NCBI RefSeq assembly: GCF_002775205.1
Contig: NC_036453.1
Location: forward strand, 28,993,213 to 29,057,212
Direction of reading: 5' to 3'
From: Xiphophorus maculatus
Taxonomy: Eukaryota > Chordata > Actinopteri > Cyprinodontiformes > Poeciliidae
DNA length: 64,000 bases
The notes beneath the pieces are model-generated. The model did not search any database and was not told the DNA's origin. It worked only from the letters and a program-made list of their open reading frames with translations. Of this stretch, positions 21,934 through 33,903 are shown one piece after another. Positions within the stretch are counted from its first letter, which is position 1. Each line of letters begins with the position of its first letter. Both the position numbers and the translations under genes were made by a program.

Positions 21934-24878
21934 TGACATGTTTCTGTCTAGCTTAGTCAAAGGCAGGAAAGGCATATTTTAACTTATTTACCTCTTTAAA
22001 GAATTGCCTCTTTTGCAGTTATAGCATTCTTTTATTTCTCTGACATTCACAGCAATTTTTCCCCTTATCTATCTTCATTATCAAAATTACTTATCGACTT
22101 TTTCTGAAATATTGGAGTTAATTAAAAGCTTGAGTGCTAAGTATATCTTACAAATATTTTTACGTGGACAAATGTAGACTTTAATCCAGTGAGGTAACAA
22201 CTTACCTGTGTATTTGCACTGACGTTATCTTTAAAAACAACTTGACGGAGATGACGGGGCCGCTCATATTGAATCATAATAGTTGTGACCATTTCTCTAC
22301 AACGGTGGGTAAAAGATGGTTCAAAATTACATTACAAAATTACATTGTCTCATAATTGAGAAATTGGAAGTTACGCACTTCCAGCGGTGTAATGTTTTGG
22401 CATTCCATCCTTTAGTTTCAATTATTAGATAAATTATTAAATATTGTTTTATATTTTCTGTTAATGTCCTAAGAAATTTAGGCTGTCTGCGTGATGAAGA
22501 GATGTTCTATTAAATTTGAGTCCTCCAGGTATCTATATGTGTTTAAAATGGAATATATTTTAACAAACATCATTAAAAATATTAGTTCTTCAGGTTTTGC
22601 TTTGCCTTTGTTCCAGTGGAAACAAAGGTTTGCTCTAGACTGTTTTTTACATTATATTCTGCATTTATTTTGTACACTTTTGCTTTGAGTGACTATTTCT
22701 TCTGACTACAACACACTGCGGTTTTAATGGAAATGTACTGTAACATTTGACTATGCCAAATGAATACTAAGTATTTTGAGCAAAATACTGTATTATTGAA
22801 ATGATACACTAGACAGCATGTGTCTATGTTTAGAATGTTTGACATTTATTTGGCTTAATGAGACCATGATAAGAGGTACATCAGGAAACAGGTTTATTCC
22901 ACCCCCTGCAAAAAATAAATTTGTGTTCAGCAAATTCAAAGATGAGTGTTGGTGTTTGTTTATATAAAAAAACCAGTCTGAATATTCTACAATAGATTTT
23001 TCCAATCTTTCTGTATCAACTATATTGACATTGTGATAGGATAGAAAACACAAATTAAATTGCAATGTCAAGTTAAAAGTCAAAACCCTGTAATTTTCAA
23101 AATTATAAACTAGGTACTGAAAACTTACTGTACAGTACTAAAGTAGAAAAGTTGAAAAATGTTAAATCGTACTGTGTGCCTGGAAAAGACATAATTCGAC
23201 TCCTATTTTAAGAGGCCAGCAATACCTATCACATCTTATTATGCTAACAGGCTGTGTGAAACCGGTGTAGCTCCATGGTCAGAAATGTTTCCGATCCATA
23301 TACAGTCTCCATGGTAACCAGCTGACCAATGAACTGTCACAGTGTCTTTTACTATTATTACTGAATCACATATTCACCACAGCAGCAAGATTTACTATCG
23401 CTATCCAGTTTATCAAGTGCTTAGCATACTTCCTAAACCAATTAAACTTGGTTAAACAAGTATACTTGGTGGAGAATCAACCAGTCATGTGACAGCAAGC
23501 TCTCTTCACTTTGGGTTTATGTTTGATAGTTAGGTCTTTTTTTCTGTTTTTTGGGAAATTAAAATCAAAAAATCTCGAAACCTATGTGCTACAGCAGCAG
23601 AAGACCATGCTAAATACAGACAAAACATGAATCATTAACAGATTTGGTGGAAGCACGGATCCCTCAGAACTTATCTGAAATTTTCAGGTTTATAGTGGTT
23701 TAATGGTATGGACATAATTTGACTCTTTAACTGATTTATAATTACTTTTGCCTGCTGAATTTTTCTGCGCATCATGTCCATTGCTTTATGACCCAGTGGG
23801 CTCCTTTCAGCAGAATAGTGCATGGTTCATTGCAAGTCCTCTGCAGAACTAGATCAGACTGAATAGGTGATTCAGCTGCGTTGGAGTCGGGGCACATGGA
23901 AAACATCGACTTTACGTCCCATCAGTCAGAGTTTTAAAAGTTAAATTGCTTGTTCTGCAGAATGAGAGCTGATCAGCACCGAAAACACTGACATTAAACC
24001 TAGTATTCAGGGATGCTATGAAATAAAAATCCATATCTTCTATTGACAATAGAAGATATTCTATATTCCGACAACATTCTATTGCTATTCTATTAGCAAT
24101 AGAATGAATGGACTGGGGTTACACACCAAGTATATTATTTTACTTGGTGTGTAACCCCATGCACCCATCAGGGACTCTGAGAATTGATTATTATTCTTGA
24201 GGCAATCTGTACCAACCCAACATTCTGGCATCCTCTCCTTGTCTAATGCAGAATTATGTTTATCGCTGAAGAGTGCTTTCATCCATAGTCTGTAACTCTT
24301 TGCTCTGGGGCTCTGTTTTCTTGTTTTGCTCTTTTCAAATTGCGGTTTACATTAAGCTGTTTTTTATGTAAATCCCATTTACTGCAAACAGGCTTTTACA
24401 GTTCAATTAGCAGAGCTTACTTCTTTCTCTTCCCATTTGTTATGTGTCAATTATCATTTTCAAGTTGCATTTCATTTATCTGACAGTTTTGCGTTGTGCA
24501 TTTTTTACTTTGATAAGGAAACTATGCTAACTACAATAAACCCATGTGGTTATTGATGTACATTCAACAAGGGCCCTTGAATAACTTTACCCCATTGAGT
24601 AACTTTATGCTGTATTTGTAAAGTTCTCCAAATAAGTTAAGGTTAGGATTAATAGGGATTGTAAGCATAATGTTCCCCCAATTTATTCAAAACGATACCA
24701 AAAGCTCAAGTTCACAACTAATGAAGTAAATCAGCCTTAGTTTTCAAGATTATCATAACAAAGGTAAAGAATACATGTCTGGAATCATGAAAACATTTTC
24801 TGAAAAATGAAGATACTCCCAAGAACATGTTAAAACCATATGCTGCATCCCATAATGTTTTGGAAGAATTTGATAACA
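21934..24878. other. chordc1 3'UTR and chordc1-tyr convergent interval
   Basis: The two genes point toward each other here. An AATAAA near 22913 could serve chordc1, but its true 3' end is not resolved. A cluster of three hairpins lies at 24033-24159. There is no sign of NOX4 or any other gene between chordc1 and tyr. Confidence 0.6.
24033..24159. repeat. three consecutive perfect hairpins
   Basis: Hairpin 1 is 24033-24059 (13-bp arms, 1-nt loop). Hairpin 2 is 24075-24106 (13-bp arms, 6-nt loop). Hairpin 3 is 24114-24159 (19-bp arms beginning TGGGGTTACACACC, 8-nt loop). All arms are perfect. They lie about 0.8 kb past the tyr stop codon. Confidence 0.9.
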
Positions 24879-24884
24879 TTTATT
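24879..24884 (-). terminator. candidate tyr polyadenylation signal AATAAA
   Basis: Reverse-strand AATAAA about 116 nt after the tyr stop codon. Position and sequence fit; it is not proven. Confidence 0.45.
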
Positions 24885-24999
24885 AAAATGTAATCAAATG
24901 TAAACATGGTTATATTACATTTTACAGTTTTCTAAATGCATGCAACAGATATATTTAGATAAACGTTGTTAATACTCCCATGTTTTTGGCGATGAGTAA

Positions 25000-27900
25000 T
25001 TACATAGTTGTTTGGTAGTTATGGTGGCTGGCTTCAGTTTCATTGTTCCAGATAAGTGGCTGCTTTTCTGGTAAGGCAAAGAAGTTTTTCCAACTCTTCC
25101 TGCGAGGCCAGGCTTTGAATCGATGTTTAGCGAGAAGGATAGCGATAGCTATGGCCACAGTCACAATTCCTCCACAGAGCACTGCAAGGATCAACAAGGG
25201 CCACACATCGTGCAGCTCATCCAGGTAGGGGCGCATGGATTCTGCAAGCCTTTGGTCTGCAAGAAAGGTGGAGCAAAGTCAGCAAAGTGTGTTTTTATAT
25301 ATGGCCATAAATCCCTTTTAATGACACATGCATAGTTTAAACAATATACAAAAGGCAATATTCAGTGAGTTTTTTTCTTGTCCAACCAGAGCCGCTTTCT
25401 TCCGTGCACCTGCTGTATCACTTGTGGCAAACTACAACAAGGACTTGCTTTATATAGCTTTCTTTTTGTTCTCAATATTTTATAAAGGCCAGTTTTGTGG
25501 CATGCAAAACGAACAGACTTTTTTTTCTCTGAACGGTAGTTCCCTCAGTTTTCTCTTCATTAATTTTATCAATTGAGCTCATAAAAAATGAATCATGGTG
25601 GCAACATAACTTCTTATCTTAAACAAATTCATCAAAACAAACCCAATTTTTCCAGGTGTTATGTTTTTTTAAAAAAACTTTGAAAATCATGTATTCCCTT
25701 CTTTCTACTTCTTAATTAAGCAATATGTCCTGCAGATTTATTCAAAAATATTCCAAAAGAATCTTTGAATTTTTGTTGTGAAAATATAAGAAAATGTAAA
25801 AAAATAATCATAATAATTTTGAGGAGTGTAAATACTTTTGAATTGCACTGTATATGTGTAAACTAATTCCTAATTCCTAAAATGTATTAATTCTCTAATA
25901 TATTTAGACTAACTATAAATGAAAATAGCTGGCATGACAGAATAAAAAAAAAAAAAATCAACATCAATAAAAACAATTTATTAAAATCTGAGAGGAACTT
26001 ACTGGCATCCAACAAATAAGAGTATTCATATCCAAGGTCTTTGCTGGAAATAAAGTACTCTTTGTTTCTGTGCAGGGGTATAAACGGAGGCATGTGGTAA
26101 TCACCGTTGTGCCCTATGGGAGCATTAGACTCCGGATACTGAGATGGAGATGGTTTGTGTCTCCTTAGCCACTGTTCATAGATACTTTAAAAGATAGAGA
26201 AAATGTAGAACCACTATTAACTGCAAAAATATGTATGGTGATCTGAGTTTCAGGTCTGTGCGGATGCATTTCTTACCTGTCAACAAAAGCATGGTGAAGC
26301 ATAAATATGGGGTCATTTGCAGAGCCCTGCACAGAGGACATAGATCCATTCATAAACACATGCAGGGAAGCATGCATACCCAAACGAGAGCTGCTTCCCA
26401 ACCCAGTCTGAGGGTCCCCGAATCCTGCAGAAAGAATAATATGGGTGACGAGAGCTAGCAAAGAAAACTAGAAAACTGGAAGCTTCCATGTTGCATCATT
26501 ATCAAATAGTGGGTTTTTTTGTTTGTTTGTTTTTTAGCATTTAGTTCTTCACTTTGGTAAAGAATCTTAACCATGGTCACTCAGAATATACAGTTAAAAG
26601 TAGTTAAAAGTTTTGAAACACTATGAAGACAAACTTTCTGTAATTGATCTTGTTTGGTTGCTGTTAAAATAATGGGTTCTTCAGCATTTCAGCCAACATT
26701 GATAAAGGACTGGTTTCACCATTGATACTGACATACTGTTATCAGTTTCGGCAGCTTCATGTACTAGATACATGAAATTGATATTGCTTAGAGTAGACAC
26801 ACTATTGTTTTATTTTAAAACTTTAATTAGCTGCCAAAAGTCAAAACAATTATTTTAGAGCTTCTAGAAGTTAAAAAAAATGTCTGGCAGCAATGCACTA
26901 TTTAACCGCTTTCAAGTATGTTCACACTTGAATGAGCTCATGGGAAACCCTCACATTATCTGTCACAACTTAAAATGGTATTACTCCTAAAATGTTTGCT
27001 GAGGCGTCAGTAAAAAAGTCAGAGTCGCAGCTTAGGCTCTCAACAGCCTTCTTAAATGAGCATAATGATCCAAACGCATTTCTTCCTCTTCTGCATTACT
27101 GTCAGCGAACATTGCCTAAATAAATAACCACTCTTACTGAGTACATAAGCATGTGAATATGATCTAATTTAGTCATATAATTATAGTAAAACAGGTATGC
27201 AATTTTTGCACAGTTTTATGTATTGGAACATACTAATAACAACAGGTTTTTACCATGTTTTATAGTTATTTAAATCTAAATTTAAATATATAAAAACACA
27301 TCAGCTTCTATATTTTTATTATTCACTTCTCACAGTCAGTTTGTAAAAGTCCACTACCTGATCCAACATGCTACTTAAGAAACTTCATGAGCAATAACTC
27401 TAAAGGTTTTCTGTTTACCTTCCGTCTCACCTTGTATTAATTCAATATCAATAAAACCATTCCATTAAGTTTTTGTTGATACTTCACATTTTAAGAAATC
27501 TTTAAGATTCCTTTCTCCTATTTCTACAAGAAGCAGAATACAAGTCCAGCATTATGAACCTGGACTGATATCAGGTTCATAATGCTCTTCAATAGGCACT
27601 ATAAAATGCATGATGTCTCCTTTGAAAACATTTAGAAATCCAATGAAGTTGTACATGACTTCCCGTTGACCTTGGGGTTAAGACCATCTTATCTTTTAAT
27701 CCTAGCGATGTCACAGGTCAAGACTTATTTTTTAAAAAACCTTTTTGGCTCTTAAGCACTATCATTGTCCAAGAAATATTTCTAATTCCAACTGATTGCA
27801 GGTAGTTTTCAGCTTAGGAGTCAGCAATATGATCATCGTTAGGGTCATGTGTTTCTTCAACCATCATGTGGGAAGCTTGTGTTTTAGGGTCACATGGATA

Positions 27901-30309
27901 TGTCCCTCAAACATTAAGTCAGATCCGTTGGTCTAATGAAGATGTGGTCTGAGAGATGGAGGGTTTTATATAGCTTAGCAGCAGCGCTACACTACACCAT
28001 TTTTGCTTAAAATAGGCGGTAAAAGGTTAAAATAAATAACTTTCTCTGTTTTGAATCATCTGTTTATTCTATCCAGAATGGACTATCCTAGCTTTTTCTA
28101 CTTCTCAAAACAGAAAGGACATTTGCTCTTGCTTGGATGTTAAACGCCTATAAAAATATCAAACTTTTTTTTTCAGTGAAGAGAAAGGTCCTTCACTGCT
28201 AAGAATGATGAGCAACCTTAAGACAAGCTTGCACTACATATAAAAGTATGACAGCAGGATATAGAAGTAGTCCGATAAACAGCATAAGTGAGATTGTATG
28301 TTGGTTTTTAGTCAGGCTCTGACTTGCTGACCTTCTAGGGTATTCCTGAAGCTCATGTTGGCGGTGCGGTCCATTGCTCCAGTGTCATAGTTTGGGAGGC
28401 TGAGAGTGAACTCCACATCTGCAGAAGTTGGTAATCTTTCCACAATATTTTGATTATGGTTTCCAGGATTACGGCGGAGAGGGCCTTCATTTCTGGCATC
28501 ACAGAGAACTCCCCTGTTACTGTACTCCTCGGCCTGGGAGCACAGCACCTGTTGTTGCCGAGTACAGAAAGTTAAATTGTAAACACAAAACCTTATTAGT
28601 GAACTAAACATTACTTAATCCATAATTGAGGAATAAATAGGCAGATTTGAAACACAAATATGAGTTTCTATCTTGTGCAAATGTCCTTTTTAGAAGATTT
28701 TCTTATGAGTTTATTCTGTAAGCTCTTACGTAAGTATACTTTTGAACTTTTTTTCAAAACAGAGAGACTAGTTGATTGGGATTACAAAATAAGTTTGGGT
28801 CAGTGTCAAAATCTCAATCATAACTTTGAAAGAAGGTATTGCAGTTTTAAGATTTATGTATTAATGGAAAAAGTTATTAAAGCAACTGGGGCCTATGTGA
28901 AAAAATTATTCCCCAGTAATTCGGCAGATGTAATGGTACAAATACTCTACAAATGTTCCCCTTTTTCTTGTCTGTCCACAGATTATTCCCAATATAGTCG
29001 TGTTGCTTTTTGGCAGCTTTGCAATGTGCCTTTGTGTTTATTTTGGTCAGTTTACTTTGCCTTTTAACTTCTATGGATTCCATTTTTACCTCTTTTGTAT
29101 GTTATTGTTGACTTATAAAAGAAAGTTCATCATAGTTGTTTCAGGATCTTACAAATCAAGCTATGTTTATTTAAAATATTATGTTATTGTCACATAGCAT
29201 CTGCCTGGTTGGGATACTTTTTTTATTTTTGTTTTTGAAATGATCATTTCAGTTGACAAAAAAGCCAAAACAGAAGAATTGTTTTTGCAATTCTTTTTCC
29301 CTCCTATTAGGATAAAAATATATATTTTTGAAAGATAGGATTGAGAAGAGTTTGTCATGTATTGTAAATTTCTGTTTTGCTTGTTAGGAGAAAATATAAT
29401 ACAGCAAAAAAATTTGACAGTAACATTTATCTTTTCAAAAACATTTTTATGTAAATAAACAAAAGAAAATAGCATGCTTTATTTTACCTTCCAAGAGGAG
29501 AAGACAGAGCTTGGGCTGATAAGATTGGGGTTCTGGGGGCTCCGGGCCCCCATAAGCTCATCAGTGCACACTTCACAGTCCTGTGCATCTCTCCAGTCCC
29601 AGTAAGGAATGGAGAAAGTCATGTCTCCTGTCAGCTTCCTGATCTCATGTTCCCAGTGCAGCAAGTAAACACGGTGCCATGGTGGAAATGCAGGAGCCCA
29701 GTGTCCAAAGTCCACATTTCTCCAGACATTCCCTGGCCCACCTAACAGCGCATTGCGAGACACATAGTAATGCATCCAGACAAACACATCATACACTGAA
29801 ACATCAGCAAACATCGGATTGGAGCCATTTTCCATCTCCCTATAGGTCCCTGTGGCAACAACATATTCCCTGCTGATCGTCTGCTTGGCGAGATTCAGAT
29901 AAGAAATGAGTCTGTTTCTCTCAGCCCTGGTCAGGTGGAATATGTTTCGTCTAAGAGACACCCTTCTTTCGTTGCAGTTGTCCCCAAAGTAGCCAAACTT
30001 GCAGTCCCCACAGTTAAACCCCATAAAGTTCCCTGCACACTGACAAGTCCGGTTGTAGAAAACCAAAGGCCACTTCTCTCGATCGTCCAGTCCTGAGAAG
30101 GGGTACTGCGGTCCATCGGGCTGCTCTGAGATCTTCACATCCTCACAGGAGCCCCTGCCTGACCCGGCTCCACAAGCTGAGCCGTCCCCCTCCCACACCG
30201 GGCAGCACTCCTTGGTCCGCAGGGCTTGTTGCGTTACACAAAGGCGAGGGAACTGCTGATAGGTGGGCACCAAATACAGGATGAAAATAATAACTTTTAA
30301 CCTCCACAT
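25000..30309 (-). CDS. tyr: Tyrosinase, complete
   Basis: Tyrosinase is the copper monooxygenase that oxidises tyrosine to DOPA and dopaquinone, the rate-limiting step of melanin synthesis in melanosomes. Minus-strand exons are 30309-29488, 28548-28332, 26424-26277, 26184-26003 and 25256-25000 (822, 217, 148, 182 and 257 nt), all GT-AG, giving 541 aa. The three middle exon sizes are those of mammalian TYR. A signal peptide covers residues about 1-19. Cysteine-rich EGF-like sequence follows (about 24-112). Copper site A has His180, His203 and His212 (WMHYY, GHWAP, PWHR). Copper site B has His364, His368 and His391 (MHASLH, LHHAFVD). One membrane helix lies near residues 475-500 ([19 protein letters not shown]). 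The cytosolic tail carries an EKQPLI acidic dileucine sorting signal. All six copper ligands are present and the frame is intact, so the gene should be functional. Confidence 0.98.
25640..25852 (+). mobile_element. 3' end of a Tc1-like element in tyr intron 4
   Basis: It ends in GAGGAGTGTAAATACTTTTG and GCACTGTA, the usual 3' terminal motif (GGGGTATGAATACTTTTGCA, then GGCACTGTA) of the main teleost Tc1 family in this window. Upstream words such as ACTTTGAAAATCATGTATTC match the element's 3' noncoding part. No coding sequence remains. Confidence 0.6.
26425..28331 (-). other. tyr intron 2
   Basis: A 1.9-kb AT-rich intron. A perfect inverted repeat (15-bp arms AGCATTATGAACCTG, 9-nt loop) lies at 27548-27586. 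Nothing else was recognised. Confidence 0.6.
27548..27586. repeat. perfect 15-bp inverted repeat in tyr intron 2
   Basis: Arms at 27548-27562 and 27572-27586, separated by 9 nt. Confidence 0.88.
28549..29487 (-). other. tyr intron 1
   Basis: An AT-rich intron with T-rich runs on both strands. The 135-codon plus-strand frame at 28660-29067 has no recognisable similarity and runs antisense to the intron. I see no feature. Confidence 0.6.
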
Positions 30310-30436
30310 CTCAGCCTTTTCCTTTCAGAGGCAAAGCAGACACTGAGACATGAACCAAGAACTGCCACAGTGGGAAAGTGGGAGGAATTTTCACTGAAGT
30401 TCTTGAGACCCCACTACCCCCCTCCACTGCTCTCTC

Positions 30437-30447
30437 AGTCACATGCT
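30437..30447 (-). promoter_or_regulatory. M-box / MITF E-box upstream of tyr
   Basis: AGTCACATGCT on the plus strand (AGCATGTGACT in gene orientation) holds a CATGTG E-box whose reverse complement has the 5' flanking T preferred by MITF (TCACATG). It lies about 130 bp before the tyr ATG, where pigment-gene promoters carry such a box. Regulation by MITF is inference. Confidence 0.6.
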
Positions 30448-30530
30448 AAAATACCCTCAAGCTTACCTCATGAGTGGTGCAAACAGCCTGAAAAGAACAT
30501 ACACATCCAAGTTCGGGGGTAATCTTCATA

Positions 30531-30930
30531 GTTCAAGTCAAGTAAATTTCTTTATATAGTAACAAGGCAGTTCAAAGTGCATTATATAACAAAAATATAA
30601 CACAATAACCAAAACTTTAAGTTTTGTCAAATTCCATCATCAAAATCATCAAGAAAAATCATCAGCAAGTATACATCAAATATAAAATTAATGTTCCAGT
30701 TATTAATAATAAGTCAACTCTCAATAGGTGTGTTTTTAGCCTGGATTTAAATGAATTCAGTGTTTTAGCTGTTTTCTGGACCTTTCCAGGTTTGTGGAGC
30801 ATAAAAACTGAATGCTGCTCCTGTTTTACAGTTCAGATTTGTAATCGTGCAAAATATTTCCCTTTTACCAGAGATGTTATGTATGTAATAAGGCTGTTTT
30901 CAGGGCAAGAACTGCAATTTAGCCATGGCT
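30531..30930 (+). repeat. teleost dispersed repeat fragment
   Basis: It opens with CAAGTCAAGTAAATTTC, CTTTATATAG and TTCAAAGTGC, and contains GCATAAAAACTGAATGCTGC. These words recur in an abundant teleost interspersed repeat with a TTTATTTATATAGCGCC start. It is strongly decayed. Confidence 0.5.
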
Positions 30931-31001
30931 ATAAATGCAAATGTATATAATATGTTTATTCTATATACTTGTCCCATTAGATTATTGAATTAGATAAAAT
31001 T

Positions 31002-31160
31002 TACAGTGCCTTCAAATGTAGTTATATCCCTTTTTTAGTCATGTTACCACAAACTTCAATGTCTCTGTGTTGGGAAATTCTATGCGATCAAGTAACCCAA
31101 ATGTATGTGTTGCTTTGAATTGGAATGAAAATAATCTGTGGTTTTCAAAATGTTTTATTG
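31002..31160 (+). mobile_element. 5' end of a Tc1-like element
   Basis: It begins TTACAGTGCCTTCAAATGTA, the usual TACAGTGCCTTGCAAAAGTA terminal motif with changes. It then has CCACAAACTTCAATGT and GATCAAGTAACCC, as in the 5' noncoding part of the same family. No transposase sequence follows. Confidence 0.6.
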
Positions 31161-31624
31161 ATATAAACCTGAAATGTATGATAAGCATCTCCACATTTCC
31201 AGAATCAATAGCATGTGCTCTGGGGTTTATTTCTATTAGATACGAGATTGAAGTTTTATATATACTGTATACTAAACACCCTTTTTGGTGGTATACTTAC
31301 TAATTTTATGCTTCACATTGTGTTGGCATGATCCTAATTCCCAATATATAGCCACACAGAACATCAGTGTGTTTTCTGTGGTTGCACTGTGAAACTCTCC
31401 ATGACAGTAGTGGGACCACGGTTTTAAATTCTGCCACAAAAACCTCACTCTGTATGCATATTTAATTTGAACATTAATGTTAATGTGAAATTAATGCATT
31501 TTTCAGTTTCAAATATCTAACACACTTACAGGCAGTGCCTAAAAAAGAATAATAAAAAAAACTCCACAAATTTCTTTAAGTTTTTTAACCCACTAAAAAG
31601 AACAAAAAACCTCAGTCCAATCCT

Positions 31625-32040
31625 TGACATTTTCTACATTCTTCAGAAACCACTTACTGTGTCGTCACATATCATAGATACGGGATTATTCACCGCAAAG
31701 ACTTAAAACAAAGTCCTCACTGAGAAGCAGCTGACTTACACACAATTGCTCTGAGCAGTTACGTATGTGCTTTGTGATGATTCTTAAGAAGAAAAACTCA
31801 AATATCTTAACATCATTGATGCTATCTCATGTGACATTTAGTACTCAAGACAGAGGCCATTGTTAAAAAGATCAGTGTTCATGAATTTGTTTATCTTGAT
31901 AAAACAACACATCTGCTACCAAACGTTTGCCACAGGGGAGCAATGCAGACAGTGAAGGCCAGTATCTTACCACTAGTGGGCGCCATGTATATTTTTTATT
32001 TCTTCTGCCTGCATCCTTCCCCTGGTAGCTGTTAAAGGAT
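31625..32040. repeat. diverged duplicated block, copy 1
   Basis: It shares an ordered series of words with 32820-33220: TACATTCTTCAGAAA, CACTGAGAAGCAGCTGACT, GCTCTG(A/G)GCAGT, AAAAACT(C/T)(A/G)AATATCTT, CTCAAGAC and finally CCACTAG..GGCGCCATG. The copies are about 1.19 kb apart. No coding potential. Confidence 0.75.
31970..31983 (+). promoter_or_regulatory. CTCF-like motif 1
   Basis: CCACTAGTGGGCGC matches the CTCF core consensus CCASYAGRKGGCRS at 13 of 14 positions. It is the most conserved part of the duplicated block. Binding not tested. Confidence 0.5.
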
Positions 32041-32613
32041 AAACACTCATTAATTTGATTATACAGTGTTTATATACATCATGCTTTTCTCCTGCCAACA
32101 AAATGCAAATAAGCACAGTCGTGGGAAGAATTTGATGAAAAACAAAAATAAAGAAGAAAAAAGTAGGGAAAATACAGCAATACATGCTCTGACTGAGATT
32201 ACTCACCATATACCTTGTCATATCTCCAAAGGCCTCACTGCATGTTGTGGGAGGGCAGATATTTTCTTGGTTTAATAATGATTTACAGCATAATAGCAAC
32301 ACAAGTTGAAAGACAGTTGTTTAACCATATGTAGGTTAAACTGGTTTGACTGAAAATAACCTTAAACATTCTCTTCTTGCCATAGCCTATTTTAGATTGT
32401 GTAAAAAGCATTACACACAAATAAAGGAATGTTCTAAATAAATTTCTAAATACCTTACTTAGCCACTATAATTTCCAGACCAGATTGTCATATGAGTTAA
32501 TAGTTTCTTTTTATTAAGCACTGCACTGCTTGTATTTCTGTGTGCTCTCCTTGTCCTCTACTGGCTCATTTTTGCGATTAGTTCCAATAAACAATAATAC
32601 TTCTTGAAACAAA

Positions 32614-32649
32614 ACAAGTATTTTGTGTTTCAAAACACAAAATGCTTGT
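32614..32649. repeat. 17-bp inverted repeat, 2-nt loop
   Basis: ACAAGTATTTTGTGTTT at 32614-32630 and its reverse complement at 32633-32649, with one mismatch. Confidence 0.85.
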
Positions 32650-32819
32650 GTTTGAGTTTCAAAGTCGCATTTTTACTTCCTGTTTTCCAACAGCAGAGGA
32701 TGCTTATCTTAATGAAGGATTTTAGTTTAGGTATATCTGAGGTAAAAAGGCCTTAGGAACTGAGTGAAAGAAATTTTGTTCAGCTGTTCACTAAAGTCTA
32801 ACACATATACTGTATTTCT

Positions 32820-33220
32820 ATTTGTACATTCTTCAGAAATCTACTGACTCTGGTGATAATCAGCAATATATTTCACAATTCACAGCAGAGACCTTATTTA
32901 GTGTCCACACTGAGAAGCAGCTGACTCATAACCTTGCTCTGGGCAGTGCTTTGCTTTGTACAGACTTCCAAGAACAAAAACTTGAATATCTTTAAATCAC
33001 TGCTCCTCTCTCACATGACTCTCAACACTCAAGACTGCAACCAATTTCCACAAAACCTTGTTGTCTTTGGATTTGTTTAGCTTTATTATAGGTCTGCTAG
33101 CAAGTGTTACAAAAATGGCAAATGTAGTCGTTGAAAACCGGTGTCCTGCCACTAGAAGGCGCCATGCATCTATTTAAATACTGAGTATATCTTGCGTCCT
33201 GCACAATGACCACTGGAGAC
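32820..33220. repeat. diverged duplicated block, copy 2
   Basis: Partner of 31625-32040, in the same orientation. It runs into a retroelement tail at about 33206. Confidence 0.75.
33149..33162 (+). promoter_or_regulatory. CTCF-like motif 2
   Basis: CCACTAGAAGGCGC matches CCASYAGRKGGCRS at 13 of 14 positions. It has the same orientation and the same place within the duplicated block as the motif at 31970-31983. Confidence 0.5.
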
Positions 33221-33262
33221 AGGCACCAACCTAGCATGGATAAAAGGGTATAGACAATAAGA
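33206..33262 (+). repeat. 3' tail of a teleost retroelement
   Basis: ACCACTGGAGACAGGCACCA followed by GCATGGATAAAAGGGTATAG is the well-known 3' end of a dispersed teleost non-LTR/SINE-type repeat. Its element head is not recognised here. Confidence 0.65.
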
Positions 33263-33719
33263 TAAAAGAGGAAATCTGTTTGTTTTTTTCTTTTATACAA
33301 TTTCAGTTACATGCAAGGCTGCCATATTAGATTTTGATGCTGTGATTGGTGAGAAACTTCTGATTATACCCTCAAAAACAAAACTTCAGAGAGGCTGTTC
33401 TTTTGATTTCATTGTTTGAAACTTGGAAATGTGAGCTTCTGACTGAAAATAGAAGACATAATTAAACCAACTTGACAATGTGGCACAATAAATTGTATTT
33501 TATGAAATATAATATTTTATTTCATTTTTTTTAGTCCTATATAGTGCTGTTTTAAGTTTCACAGAACTTGAAACCTAAGATTCAGTAGCTGGTTTCTTCA
33601 AGGGTCTGCCATAATATGCTGCGACCTCCCCTAATTTTACTACATAACTCATAGACACCTTGCAGGGAACATGCTGTCAAATTTTAAGATTTTACAGTCA
33701 AAAGTCTTGATAGCGACTT

Positions 33720-33903
33720 GCTGATGACTGCATGGTGGCCGGGTGGTTAGCACAGTCACCTTGCAGCAGAAGAGCCTAGACATTTTTTCCACAGAGTTTA
33801 TATGTTCTCCCAGCGTGTCTGAGTTTTCTCTTGGTACTCTAGCCTTCTACATCCTGGATGAATGAATGAATGAATGAATGAATGAATGAATGAATGAATG
33901 AAA
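33720..33903 (+). repeat. teleost SINE/LINE-tail repeat with (GAAT)n tail
   Basis: It contains GGTGGCCGGGTGGTTAGCAC (usual form GGTGGCGCAGTGGTTAGCAC), then ACCTTGCAGCAGAAG and ATGTTCTCCCAG. It ends in about eleven GAAT/ATGA units (33858-33903). The match to the abundant teleost repeat is clear, though it is decayed. An antisense relative lies at 63160-63290. Confidence 0.7.

Noticed and set aside
28660-29067. Plus-strand open frame of 135 codons in tyr intron 1
   Set aside because: No conserved motif, AT-rich codons and no splice context; probably chance.
33720-33790. tRNA-like sequence (GGTGGTTAGCAC box)
   Set aside because: It matches the head of a dispersed retroelement. No complete cloverleaf could be drawn, so it is not called a tRNA gene.
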